Made by a program: the position numbers and the translations under genes. From Nitrosopumilaceae archaeon (lineage in GTDB: Archaea > Thermoproteota > Nitrososphaeria > Nitrososphaerales > Nitrosopumilaceae), in contig SYJQ01000002.1 in NCBI GenBank assembly GCA_005798405.1, forward strand, positions 1 to 44,500: a stretch of 44,500 bases of DNA. The letters are read 5' to 3'. Under the pieces are notes generated by a model. The model saw only the letters and a list, made by a program, of their open reading frames with translations, did not search any database and was not told the origin of the DNA. Positions 17,059 through 25,277 of this stretch are shown here, piece after piece (within the stretch, counting starts at the first letter, position 1; every line of letters begins with the position of its first letter).

Positions 17059-18411
17059 TTGAAAATCCCAAGAATAACAATAGCAGGAGTGACTAGTGGA
17101 GTTGGAAAGACATCTATAACATGTGCAATTATCTATGCTCTACAAAAAAAGGGCTTTTCTGTGCAACCATTCAAAGTAGGACCTGATTATATCGATCCAA
17201 GTTATCTTTCAAGCATATCAAAACATGAAGCGTTTAACCTAGATGTATGGTTAATGGGGGAAAATCAACTTTTGGAGAGCTTTGTATCTAATTCACACTC
17301 TGACATATCTGTTATTGAAGGAGTGATGGGATACTATGATGGATTTGGTGGGAATTCAAACTATGCTAGCACTCAACATGTTGCATCTATAATAAAATCT
17401 CCTGTAATCTTGATATTAGATGCAAGTAAAACATCTAGATCAATTGCAGCAACAGCACTTGGATTTCAAAAATTTCACAAAAATTCTAGGATTTCTGGAA
17501 TCATCCTAAATAAAATTAGTAGTAAAAAACATGAAATTTTATGTAGACAAGCACTTGAAAAAATAAAACTTCCAATTATAGGAGTAATTTATAAAAACTT
17601 GGAACTAAATTTTGAATCGAGACATCTTGGATTGATTCCAGCAAAAGAAAAAAATCTTAAATTAAAAATTGAAAAAACATCCAAAATTATTTCAGATTCG
17701 CTTGATATTGAAAAAATTATTCAAATTATGAAAAATCCTATGCCTCTTCCGCAAAAATCTAGTATTGAGATAAAAAAACCAAAAACTACAATCGCTATAG
17801 CGCTTGATAGTTCTTTTAATTTCTATTATCGTGATAATTTAAAAGCATTAAGACGTGAAGGTGCAAATCTAAAGTTTTTTAGCCCAATACATGATAAAAA
17901 ACTTCCAAAATCTGATGGAATTTACATTGGAGGTGGTTTTCCAGAAATTCTTGGTGCTTTACTTGAAAAAAACCACGTTATAAGAAAAACAATAAAGGAA
18001 TTATCAGAAGAAAATATTCCAATATATGCTGAATGTGGAGGATTGATGTATCTTACAAAATCTATTGACTATGGAAATAAAAAATTTAAAATGATTGGTC
18101 TTTTTGACGCGGAAACAAAAATGACCAAAAAAATGAAATTAAATTATACAAAAGGTAGGATGATCTCAAAAAATATTCTTTCAGATAAAATACATGATTT
18201 GCAAGGACACGAATTTCATTATTCTGAATTAGATTCTGTCTCTTCTGATTCAAAATTTGCATATAACTTGGATATTGGTGATGGAATTAAAAATCATAAA
18301 GATGGTATGATTCAATACAATACTCTTGCATCATACGGACATCTTTACTTTGATAGTTCTAATTATGCCAAAATTTTTGTAAAAAATTGTATTGATAATT
18401 CAAGAAGATGA
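17059..18411 (+). CDS. cbiA: Cobyrinic acid a,c-diamide synthase (CobB/CbiA)
   Basis: This enzyme amidates the a and c carboxylates of cobyrinic acid, using glutamine and ATP. The N-terminal dethiobiotin-synthetase-like domain has P-loop GVTSGVGKTS and the substrate motif FKVGPDYIDP, then VIEGVMGYYDG. The C-terminal glutamine amidotransferase domain shows YIGGGFPE, the nucleophile Cys in YAECGGLMYL and the His in QGHEFHYSE. The 450-residue length is normal. It starts with TTG (MKIPRITIAG), 27 bases after an ATTTAAAT box. Its 3' end overlaps that of the convergent cobH by 12 bases. Confidence 0.95.
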   Translation: MKIPRITIAGVTSGVGKTSITCAIIYALQKKGFSVQPFKVGPDYIDPSYLSSISKHEAFNLDVWLMGENQLLESFVSNSHSDISVIEGVMGYYDGFGGNSNYASTQHVASIIKSPVILILDASKTSRSIAATALGFQKFHKNSRISGIILNKISSKKHEILCRQALEKIKLPIIGVIYKNLELNFESRHLGLIPAKEKNLKLKIEKTSKIISDSLDIEKIIQIMKNPMPLPQKSSIEIKKPKTTIAIALDSSFNFYYRDNLKALRREGANLKFFSPIHDKKLPKSDGIYIGGGFPEILGALLEKNHVIRKTIKELSEENIPIYAECGGLMYLTKSIDYGNKKFKMIGLFDAETKMTKKMKLNYTKGRMISKNILSDKIHDLQGHEFHYSELDSVSSDSKFAYNLDIGDGIKNHKDGMIQYNTLASYGHLYFDSSNYAKIFVKNCIDNSRR

Positions 18412-19041
18412 TTCTGCTCTTACAAGCTTGTATAATGCATTAATTATCGCAGATGCTGAAGAACTACCTCCCTTTCTTCCTTTATTAGTGATAAATGGTG
18501 TGCCTTCTAATTTACTTAGTTCTTCTTTTGACTCTGCAGCACAAATGAATCCAACTGGAATTCCAATGATTAATGCAGGCTTTACAATGCCTTCTTTTAC
18601 CATCTGTATTACTTCCATAAGGGCAGTTGGAGCATTACCTATTGCAACTATTCCACCATCAATATCTGCCAGTGCTGTCCTCATTGATACCTGAGAGCGA
18701 GTTTTGTTTTCTTTCTTTGCCTTTTCCATTATTTCTGAATTTGAAATATTGCAAACAATCTTGTTTTGAAAATCTTTTGGATTTTGTTTATTCAAGCCAC
18801 CAATCACACCATTTACATCAACTACAATACTACATCCATTTTTTAGAGCATTCATGCCACTCTCAATAGCTTTTTTATGAAAAATTATTCTATTATCTTT
18901 GGCAAAATCAAAATCAGCAGTTGAATGAATTACTCTTCTAACGATGGGCCATTCTTTATCATTATATTGATGGGTACCAATTTCATCATCGATCATTTGC
19001 ATACTTGCATCTTCAATTGATTGACCCTTTCTAGTTTGCAT
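18400..19041 (-). CDS. cobH: Precorrin-8X / cobalt-precorrin-8 methylmutase
   Basis: This enzyme moves the C11 methyl group to C12, giving (hydrogeno)cobyrinate. It shows the conserved catalytic-His region VIHSTADFDFA, then VDVNGVIGGL, the RTALADIDGGIVAIGNAPTAL stretch and PALIIGIPVGFICAAESKE with a final GRKGGSSSAS. At 213 residues it has family size. The start ATG lies 11 bases inside the cbiX 3' end, so cbiG, cbiX and cobH form one overlapping unit. The cbiC name is used for the cobalt (anaerobic) route, which CbiD and CbiG imply here. Confidence 0.95.
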   Translation of the reverse strand: MQTRKGQSIEDASMQMIDDEIGTHQYNDKEWPIVRRVIHSTADFDFAKDNRIIFHKKAIESGMNALKNGCSIVVDVNGVIGGLNKQNPKDFQNKIVCNISNSEIMEKAKKENKTRSQVSMRTALADIDGGIVAIGNAPTALMEVIQMVKEGIVKPALIIGIPVGFICAAESKEELSKLEGTPFITNKGRKGGSSSASAIINALYKLVRAESSS

Positions 19042-19783
19042 TTTCTACTTCTTTTGCTCTTTCTATTATTAATTCAATCATTTTTTCATCAGCCCCTAAA
19101 TGTTTTGTAATGTATGTCTTTTTAATATTTGAATTCTCAAGTGCAGGTAAAAGATCATTATTGATATCAGTTTTAACATGTGCACCTTCATGTAAGAAAT
19201 AAAATACAATTACAAGAATCTGTGGGTTGTTTTTTTCACAAATCTTAATACCTTCTACAATATCTGGCTGTTCTATCTCCAACCAACATCTATTTACATT
19301 TCTGTAATTTTCTTTTAATCCATCTACAACATAATCCAATGACATTTGTGCATTGGGATCTTTACTACCATGTCCAATAATTAATACGTCTACGTCTTTT
19401 TTTGGAACTGTAACGTGATTTTCCTGTAATGTTGTAGCTATTCTATTCTCAACTAAATTAATCAAAGTTTTATGCATACTCATTGGTTTTGTAACTACAA
19501 ATTTCACTTTGGTATCTTTCTGAAACTTCATAACATCTGTAACTGCATTTTTTACTTTTTTTCCAGGATACAAAAAATAAGGAACTATTGTTAAATGATC
19601 AATATCTTGTTTGAGACATTTTGCAATTCCGTCTTCAATGTATGGTGGTTCTACTTCAAGAAAACAGTATTCAGTAAAAACATAATCTGCCTTTGCTTTT
19701 ATTGCATTACAAATAATATCCAATTCTTCAGAAGCTTCTCTTTCCCTACTACCTCTATCTATTAGTAATAATCCACGCTTCAA
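19031..19783 (-). CDS. cbiX: Sirohydrochlorin cobaltochelatase CbiX (two-domain)
   Basis: CbiX inserts cobalt into sirohydrochlorin, the first committed step of anaerobic B12 synthesis. The 250 residues contain two related chelatase halves: the first opens LLLIDRGSREREAS and contains PYFLYPGKK, the second opens LIIGHGSKDPNA and contains VFYFLHEGAHVKTDI. The second half keeps the catalytic His residues (HGS and the EGAHV motif). The first has D in place of H in DRGS. Archaeal CbiX is often a single domain of about 120-140 residues, so this is the long, duplicated form. Its start overlaps the cbiG stop by 4 bases. Confidence 0.9.
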   Translation of the reverse strand: MKRGLLLIDRGSREREASEELDIICNAIKAKADYVFTEYCFLEVEPPYIEDGIAKCLKQDIDHLTIVPYFLYPGKKVKNAVTDVMKFQKDTKVKFVVTKPMSMHKTLINLVENRIATTLQENHVTVPKKDVDVLIIGHGSKDPNAQMSLDYVVDGLKENYRNVNRCWLEIEQPDIVEGIKICEKNNPQILVIVFYFLHEGAHVKTDINNDLLPALENSNIKKTYITKHLGADEKMIELIIERAKEVENAN

Positions 19784-20832
19784 TCTATTATCCTCGCTAT
19801 GGCTATAGTTAGATTTGGTGGAAATTTCTGTTTTTCAACAATTAGTTCTCCACCAGAAACTTTTATTGCAGCAGCTTCTGATACGCTAGAAGTTCCTTCA
19901 AATGCTTTGACCATATCTGACGGATTTGGTGTAGAAATATCTGCTAAATCTTCTCTGTTTACATATTCCACAGTAATTCCCATCTCTTTTCCAATATCAA
20001 CTAGTCCCTTGACATCTTCTGGTTTTTTTATTGAGACTAGTTTTGCAATAGATTTTTCACTGAGTTTGAATTTTTGCAAACAAAAATCTAAACCATCCTT
20101 TATGGTTTCCTTAGATGTATCCCAATGCAATCCAATTCCTATCACAAGACTAGGAGGTCTATAAATCACAGATTCTTTGAGAAAATTACCTTCTAAAATT
20201 TTATCAGAAATTATTAGATATCCCTTGGAATTTGAGTTTTTCATTTCTTCTAAACTGTGATAAATTTTTACATTTTTTGGTAATTCTTTCCACCAATTCA
20301 TTTTACCTGCTTCTTGATAAATTCCTATATTTTCTTCATTTACCATATATGCACTAATTTTAGTCACTGTAGAATCATCATCTATTTTCCAACCAAATTC
20401 TCTTCCAACAAGATCAACTGCTATTGTTTTATTGACATCAGCTGCAGTGGTAATTATTGGCATGGCCTCTAGTTTTTGAGCAATAATTTGTGTTAATTCA
20501 TTTGCTCCACCTAAATGTCCAGACAGAACACTGATTACAAAGCTAGTTTTATCATCAATCACAATCACTGCAGGATCTGTTTTTTTATCTTTCAGATATG
20601 GTGCAATTAATCTGATTGTTGCACCCAATGAAAATAAACAAATCAACGCATTATTGTTTTTAAAAAGTTCAATAATTTTTTCAGATGTAGACTCTGAATA
20701 CCAAACTATTCTATTACTACCATCTGAAAATTTAGATGGTGCAAAAATCTCCCAGTTTGGGAAATATTCTTTTAGCCTTAATCCTATGTTTATTCCATTT
20801 TTAGTAATTGCAAGAACTGAAACTTTTTCCAC
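19780..20832 (-). CDS. cbiG: Cobalt-precorrin-5A hydrolase CbiG
   Basis: CbiG opens the delta-lactone ring and removes the C20 fragment as acetaldehyde in anaerobic corrin synthesis. The N-terminal domain shows CLFSLGATIRLIAPYLKDKKTDPAVIVID and the SVLSGHLGGANELT motif. The C-terminal domain contains VIGIGLHWDTSKETI, SIKKPEDVKG, and the final SVSEAAAIKVSGGELIVEKQ. The 350-residue length fits. The start is GTG, supported by a TATA-like AAATTAAATAAAATA about 25 bases upstream. It is first in the overlapping cbiG-cbiX-cobH unit. Confidence 0.94.
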   Translation of the reverse strand: MEKVSVLAITKNGINIGLRLKEYFPNWEIFAPSKFSDGSNRIVWYSESTSEKIIELFKNNNALICLFSLGATIRLIAPYLKDKKTDPAVIVIDDKTSFVISVLSGHLGGANELTQIIAQKLEAMPIITTAADVNKTIAVDLVGREFGWKIDDDSTVTKISAYMVNEENIGIYQEAGKMNWWKELPKNVKIYHSLEEMKNSNSKGYLIISDKILEGNFLKESVIYRPPSLVIGIGLHWDTSKETIKDGLDFCLQKFKLSEKSIAKLVSIKKPEDVKGLVDIGKEMGITVEYVNREDLADISTPNPSDMVKAFEGTSSVSEAAAIKVSGGELIVEKQKFPPNLTIAIARIID

Positions 20833-20846
20833 AGTAAAAATCCCTC

Positions 20847-20860
20847 AAATTAAATAAAAT
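20847..20860 (-). promoter_or_regulatory. TATA-like element for cbiG-cbiX-cobH
   Basis: Plus-strand AAATTAAATAAAAT (minus ATTTTATTTAATTT) lies about 25 bases before the GTG of cbiG. It sits in the 37-base gap after the cbiD stop, so cbiG may have its own promoter apart from cbiD. Confidence 0.38.
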
Positions 20861-20869
20861 ACCTTACTA

Positions 20870-21964
20870 CTAGAACTTTCTAGCCAAGATATTTCCTTCA
20901 AAATCAAATAAAATGACATCTAATGGAACTTTTTCTTCTGAATGTTTTCTCATGTGTTTGTATGTTTCATTGCATATTTCTTCAAAAAATCCTCTAACAT
21001 TATTTTCTATAATTATTTCAGATACATGTCTTGCAGTATTTGCCTTTTTTATACTCTCTATTGTTTTTTCACTTGCATTACATTTTTTAGCCAACTCCGC
21101 CAAGAAATTCATATCTACCTTTGAGCCTTTGACATGAGTTTGTTTTACACCTGCAGCCATTTTAGCTAATTTACCAATAAACCCTACAACATATGCTTTT
21201 TTGATCTCTTTTCTTGCACATTGTTGAATTGTATATCCAGAAAAATCCCCCATTTGTACAAAACAATGTTCTGGTAAATCTACAATTTTTTTTGCAAAAT
21301 CTTCACTTCTACCACCCGTAGTAAGAACAACAATATTATTTCCCATTGCAATTGCTACATCTAGATTCTGTCTAATTGAAGCAGCATATGATGCAGTTGA
21401 AAATGGTATTACAATTCCGCTTGTTCCTAAAATTGAAATTCCATTCAGGATACCTATTCTTGGATTATCTGTTTTAGGACCTAATTCTTTTCCTTTTGGA
21501 ACAGAAATTACAACTTTAATTCCTTTTTTTAAAATATATTTGTCTATAATTTCTCTAAGATTCTCACTGATCATTTTTTTTGGGATTGGATTTATTGCAG
21601 CTTTGTTTAACTCAAGACCCAATCCTGGTTTAGTGACTATTCCAACTCCTTCTCCACCATCAATTTCTATTTCGTTAATCTTATCTGTAAATGATAATTC
21701 TACTACTATCTCTGCACCATGAGTGACATCTGGATCATCTCCGCCGTCTTTAATTACAGAACACTTTGCTCTATTTTGATCAAACTGACAAAAATTAATT
21801 GGAATTTTAATAAAATTACCTTTAGGTAATTTAACATCCACGTTTTCAATTTTCGTTTGATTAATTATGGATAATAATGCAGCTTTGGCAGCTGCTGTTG
21901 CTGAGGTACCTGTGGTATAACCTGTCCTTAACTTTTCTTTTTTTACCTCTTCCACACCAATCAT
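20870..21964 (-). CDS. cbiD: Cobalt-precorrin-5B C1-methyltransferase CbiD
   Basis: CbiD methylates C1 of the corrin precursor in the anaerobic pathway. It starts with the family signature LRTGYTTGTSATAAAKAAL. DGGDDPDVTHGAEI, DGGEGVGIVTKPGL, NPRIGILNGISILGTSGIV, VLTTGGRSEDF and GFIGKLAKMAAGVKQTH follow, all hallmarks of CbiD. The length of 364 residues is normal. It lies upstream of cbiG on the same strand with a 37-base gap. No strong promoter is apparent to me directly before the ATG. Confidence 0.96.
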   Translation of the reverse strand: MIGVEEVKKEKLRTGYTTGTSATAAAKAALLSIINQTKIENVDVKLPKGNFIKIPINFCQFDQNRAKCSVIKDGGDDPDVTHGAEIVVELSFTDKINEIEIDGGEGVGIVTKPGLGLELNKAAINPIPKKMISENLREIIDKYILKKGIKVVISVPKGKELGPKTDNPRIGILNGISILGTSGIVIPFSTASYAASIRQNLDVAIAMGNNIVVLTTGGRSEDFAKKIVDLPEHCFVQMGDFSGYTIQQCARKEIKKAYVVGFIGKLAKMAAGVKQTHVKGSKVDMNFLAELAKKCNASEKTIESIKKANTARHVSEIIIENNVRGFFEEICNETYKHMRKHSEEKVPLDVILFDFEGNILARKF

Positions 21965-22099
21965 GCCTATTTTGACGTATTAACTCTTCTTTGATTTCTT
22001 TTGAATGAGACTTTTTGAGACTAGAAAAATGTCTTAAAAATTTGAGTACGTTTGCATTATTTCTTTAGAATATATTTAAAATAAAAAACACATGATGAT

Positions 22100-22969
22100 A
22101 TGGCAAAGGATATACAAGTTGTTGTAACTGGCGCTAATGGATTTGTAGCACGAAATGTTAGAAAATATCTTTCTGATAATAATATTAAATTAATATCGAT
22201 TTCAAGAAAAGATTTTAAAAAATTTAACAATGAGACTAAAATCATAACAAAAAACTATGATGAAAAAACTATTTTACCAAAACTCAAAAATTCGTATGCG
22301 TTGATTCATTTAATTGGAATTGGAAAACAAACTATTGATAATGATTATAATCTTATCAATGTGGAATTAACAAAGAAAATAATTAATTTATGTAAAAAAG
22401 CAAAAATAAAAAAAATTGTTTATACAAGTGGATTAGGGGTTTCAAAAAATAGTACTCTTGGATATTTCATTTCAAAATATAAAGCAGAAAGACAAATAAT
22501 TGATTCTAAATTAAATTATACAATTTTTCGTCCGTCTTATATTGTAGGTAAAGATGATCTATTTACAAAATATCTTAAAAAGCAAATAAAAACCGGTCAA
22601 ATTCAAATTCCCGGATCTGGTAATTATTCTATCCAACCTATCCACATAGATGATGTCTCAAAAATTATTTTCAATTCTATAACTCAAAATAAATTTAGTA
22701 AGATAATTTTGGATCTTGTAGGTTCAAAATCAATTACTTTTGAAAAATATGTTAAAGAATTTTCTAGTGGAACAAATACTAAAATCAAAAAAATTAGTCT
22801 TGAAACTGCTTATCATGAAGCTATCTCAAACCCTTATAGTAAATTCGGAGTGGATGATCTAAATCTCTTAATTGGTGATTTTAAGGGAGATCACAAAAAA
22901 TTAAAGAATATTTCTAAAATGAAATTTTCTTCTATACAAAAACTTCTAAAGTCCGGCAGCCTTCTTTAA
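22100..22969 (+). CDS. NAD(P)-binding epimerase/NDUFA9-like short-chain protein
   Basis: This is an extended short-chain dehydrogenase of the atypical NDUFA9-like type. The Rossmann motif is [14 protein letters not shown] (TGxxGxxx, final Gly replaced). A later [23 protein letters not shown] keeps the YxxxK spacing, and [11 protein letters not shown] is the usual fRPs segment. The substrate cannot be told from the sequence; related proteins act on nucleotide sugars, quinones or NAD(P)H sensing. The ATG is about 24 bases after ATATTTAAAATA. The C-terminal 24 bases overlap the convergent metK gene. Confidence 0.82.
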   Translation: MAKDIQVVVTGANGFVARNVRKYLSDNNIKLISISRKDFKKFNNETKIITKNYDEKTILPKLKNSYALIHLIGIGKQTIDNDYNLINVELTKKIINLCKKAKIKKIVYTSGLGVSKNSTLGYFISKYKAERQIIDSKLNYTIFRPSYIVGKDDLFTKYLKKQIKTGQIQIPGSGNYSIQPIHIDDVSKIIFNSITQNKFSKIILDLVGSKSITFEKYVKEFSSGTNTKIKKISLETAYHEAISNPYSKFGVDDLNLLIGDFKGDHKKLKNISKMKFSSIQKLLKSGSLL

Positions 22970-24112
22970 AATGTCAGCTTTATCTGTTTTTTCCCAAGTA
23001 AATTCAGGCTCATTTCTTCCAAAATGTCCATATGCAGCTGTTTTTCTGTAGATTGGTCTTTTCAAGTCAAGTTGTGAAATAATTCCTGATGGTTTCATAT
23101 TGAAATTCTTTCTAACTAACTCTTCAATTTCTTTTTCTGGAATCTTACTAGAATCAAACGTGTTGACATAAAGTGACACCGGTTCAGCCACTCCTATAGC
23201 ATATGCTAATTGGACTTCACATCTTTCAGCTAAACCTGCTGCAACAATATTTTTGGCAATATATCTGCACATGTAACATGCAGATCTATCCACCTTTGAA
23301 GGATCTTTTCCTGAGAAAGCTCCACCACCATGTCTTCCAAATCCACCATAACTATCTACAATTATTTTTCTTCCTTTAAGTACAGAGTCTCCATGTGGTC
23401 CTCCAATTACAAATTTTCCTGTAGGATTAATGTGCATTTTGATTTGATCATTCCAAAGATTTCCTAAAACTGGTTTGATTACTTTATCTATTATTTCTCT
23501 TGATATCTGTTCTTGTGAAATCTCAGGTGCGTGTTGAGTTGAAATAACTATTGTTTCAATTTTTGTTGGTTTGTTATTTTCATATCTGACAGAAACTTGT
23601 GATTTTCCATCAGGTCTTACCCAAGGCAAAACTTTGTTTTTTCTAACCTCTGCTAGTTTTTGTGTTAATTTATGTGCAAGCAATATCGGCATTGGCATAA
23701 GTTCTTTTGTTTCATTTGAAGCATAACCAAACATTAGTCCTTGATCTCCTGCACCTTGTTCTTTTTCTTTAGTTGCAGTTACTCCTTGACTGATATCTGG
23801 ACTCTGAGAATGTAATCTTAGTGTAACTTGACAAGATTCTGTATCAAACATCAAATCTTTGTTATTATATCCAATTTCTCTGATTACTTTTCTAACTAAT
23901 TCTTCTTGGGCTTTTTTGTCAAAATTAGCTTTTGATGTCACTTCTCCTGCAACTGCCACAAAATCTGTAGTTACCATTGTTTCCACGGCTACTCTGGAAT
24001 CTGGATCTTGTCTGAGAAATTCATCTAAAAATGCGTCTGAAATTTGATCGCATATTTTATCAGGATGACCTTCAGTAACTGATTCTGAAGTAAACAGAAA
24101 ATTATTAGTCAT
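22946..24112 (-). CDS. metK: S-adenosylmethionine synthetase, bacterial/eukaryotic type
   Basis: MetK makes SAM from methionine and ATP. The sequence is clearly of the bacterial/eukaryotic family: [32 protein letters not shown], the [17 protein letters not shown] loop and [19 protein letters not shown]. It does not resemble the distinct archaeal MAT (COG1812) of many other archaea, which points to an old transfer. The length of about 388 residues is typical. ATG 24112 ([12 protein letters not shown]) is preferred to the GTG at 24121. The lsm stop codon starts at 24121, so the two genes are almost contiguous. The 3' end overlaps the convergent epimerase gene by 24 bases. Confidence 0.96.
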   Translation of the reverse strand: MTNNFLFTSESVTEGHPDKICDQISDAFLDEFLRQDPDSRVAVETMVTTDFVAVAGEVTSKANFDKKAQEELVRKVIREIGYNNKDLMFDTESCQVTLRLHSQSPDISQGVTATKEKEQGAGDQGLMFGYASNETKELMPMPILLAHKLTQKLAEVRKNKVLPWVRPDGKSQVSVRYENNKPTKIETIVISTQHAPEISQEQISREIIDKVIKPVLGNLWNDQIKMHINPTGKFVIGGPHGDSVLKGRKIIVDSYGGFGRHGGGAFSGKDPSKVDRSACYMCRYIAKNIVAAGLAERCEVQLAYAIGVAEPVSLYVNTFDSSKIPEKEIEELVRKNFNMKPSGIISQLDLKRPIYRKTAAYGHFGRNEPEFTWEKTDKADILKKAAGL

Positions 24113-24120
24113 AGGAACCA

Positions 24121-24366
24121 CTAGAGTTCGTTTTCTAATTTGATAAATAATACATTATTGCCTCTTACAATTACTCTACCGTAATTTGCAATTATTTTAC
24201 CGTCGTGGAGTTCTTCTGCGTCAGTCATGATTAAATTCATGTATGAATCAACATTATCCATTTTTCCTTTGTATTCAACTTCGTTTTTCAGTCTAACTGT
24301 AACTTTCTTCTTTGTGCTTTTTTGAAGAGTTGTTAATGGTCTTTTTGCACTACTAGTTTGTGACAC
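24121..24366 (-). CDS. Sm-like (Lsm) RNA-binding protein
   Basis: Archaeal Lsm proteins form heptameric rings that bind U-rich RNA. The Sm1 motif is seen in [26 protein letters not shown], with the conserved G and D/N positions, and Sm2 in [14 protein letters not shown]. The 81-residue length is typical. The N-terminal 20 residues are Ser/Lys/Thr-rich and may be a flexible tail. The start is GTG. It is the likely first gene of an lsm-metK unit. Confidence 0.93.
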   Translation of the reverse strand: MSQTSSAKRPLTTLQKSTKKKVTVRLKNEVEYKGKMDNVDSYMNLIMTDAEELHDGKIIANYGRVIVRGNNVLFIKLENEL

Positions 24367-24430
24367 TAATTATTCACTTGTTTTGCTTACGTTGTTCTCT
24401 AGAATAAAAGCCTTGCCTCTTTTATGAATT

Positions 24431-25135
24431 ATGAAATTCCTTAAATTTTTTCATCATTTTCAGATAATTAACCAAATGATCTCTACAGGATTACAAAAAT
24501 TAGACGAATTTTTATCTGGTGGAATACCCAATGGCATAATTACTGATATTTTTGGAGGAAGTGGTACAGGTAAAACTCAACTATTATTTCAAATCTGTAT
24601 TAATGCAATAAAAAATGGTGGCAATGTTCTATATCAAGATACAACAGGCAGTTTCAGACCTGAACGAATTCTTGAAATTCAAAAACAACAAAATTTGAAA
24701 TTTGATGTTCTTGACAAAATAACTGTTTCACGAATTACTAATACTTCTGAACAAATAAAATCAATTGATATCATGAATGTATCAAATTTTTCTTTAATAG
24801 TAATTGATAATATTACAGACTTATTTTCATATGAATATTCAAAAGAAGATACAACATTTGAAAAAAATTCCTTATTTATCAAATATATTCATAATTTATC
24901 ATTAGTTGCAATTAACAAAAAAATTCCTATTATCATAACTAATATGATTAGAAACATAGAAGGTACAGAAATGGAAAATATGCGAACTGCAATTGATCCA
25001 TTTACACATATCAAAATTAAACTTATCAAAATTTCATCAAAATTCCATGGAGAGATAAGATGGCTTCTTCATCAAACCCATTTTTCTTATAAAATACATA
25101 CCGCTGGATTATCTGATTATACTGAAGATATTTAA
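24431..25135 (+). CDS. RecA-superfamily ATPase (RadB/KaiC-like)
   Basis: This is a single RecA-fold ATPase related to RadA paralogues or archaeal KaiC-like proteins. TGLQKLDEFLSGGIPNGIITDIFGGSGTGKTQL contains Walker A (GGSGTGKT), and FSLIVIDNITDLF is the Walker B region. No helix-hairpin-helix DNA-binding domain precedes the core, unlike RadA. An ATG at 24476 would remove the first 15 residues and start at MISTGLQ. The ATG at 24431 lies about 25 bases after GAATAAAAG, so it may be a leaderless start. Downstream genes encode an Lhr helicase and convergent RPA, which suggests a role in DNA repair (inference). Confidence 0.82.
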   Translation: MKFLKFFHHFQIINQMISTGLQKLDEFLSGGIPNGIITDIFGGSGTGKTQLLFQICINAIKNGGNVLYQDTTGSFRPERILEIQKQQNLKFDVLDKITVSRITNTSEQIKSIDIMNVSNFSLIVIDNITDLFSYEYSKEDTTFEKNSLFIKYIHNLSLVAINKKIPIIITNMIRNIEGTEMENMRTAIDPFTHIKIKLIKISSKFHGEIRWLLHQTHFSYKIHTAGLSDYTEDI

Positions 25136-25136
25136 C
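25127..25136 (+). promoter_or_regulatory. TATA-like element for the 39-aa membrane microprotein
   Basis: AGATATTTAA is centred about 27 bases before the ATG at 25158 and overlaps the stop codon of the RecA-like gene. It may drive the microprotein and the helicase. Confidence 0.42.
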
Positions 25137-25157
25137 CTTCAATCATAAAGTTTAGCA

Positions 25158-25277
25158 ATGGCAGGAATTTTTGATTCAATTCCAATAATTACTGTAGTTT
25201 TATTTGCACTTGGCCTAGTTGGCGTAATAGTTTATGAAAGATCACGATCAAATACAACAAAAGAATCAGCTTCCTGA
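25158..25277 (+). CDS. Single-pass membrane microprotein (39 aa)
   Basis: This short gene encodes MAGIFDSIPIITVVLFALG, a hydrophobic helix of about 19 residues (around 8-26), then a charged tail YERSRSNTTKESAS. The positive charges after the helix favour the C-terminus inside. A TATA-like box lies 27 bases upstream, the usual leaderless distance, which supports it as real. Its last 44 bases overlap the start of the helicase gene in another frame, so translation may be coupled. I do not recognise a family. Confidence 0.58.
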   Translation: MAGIFDSIPIITVVLFALGLVGVIVYERSRSNTTKESAS

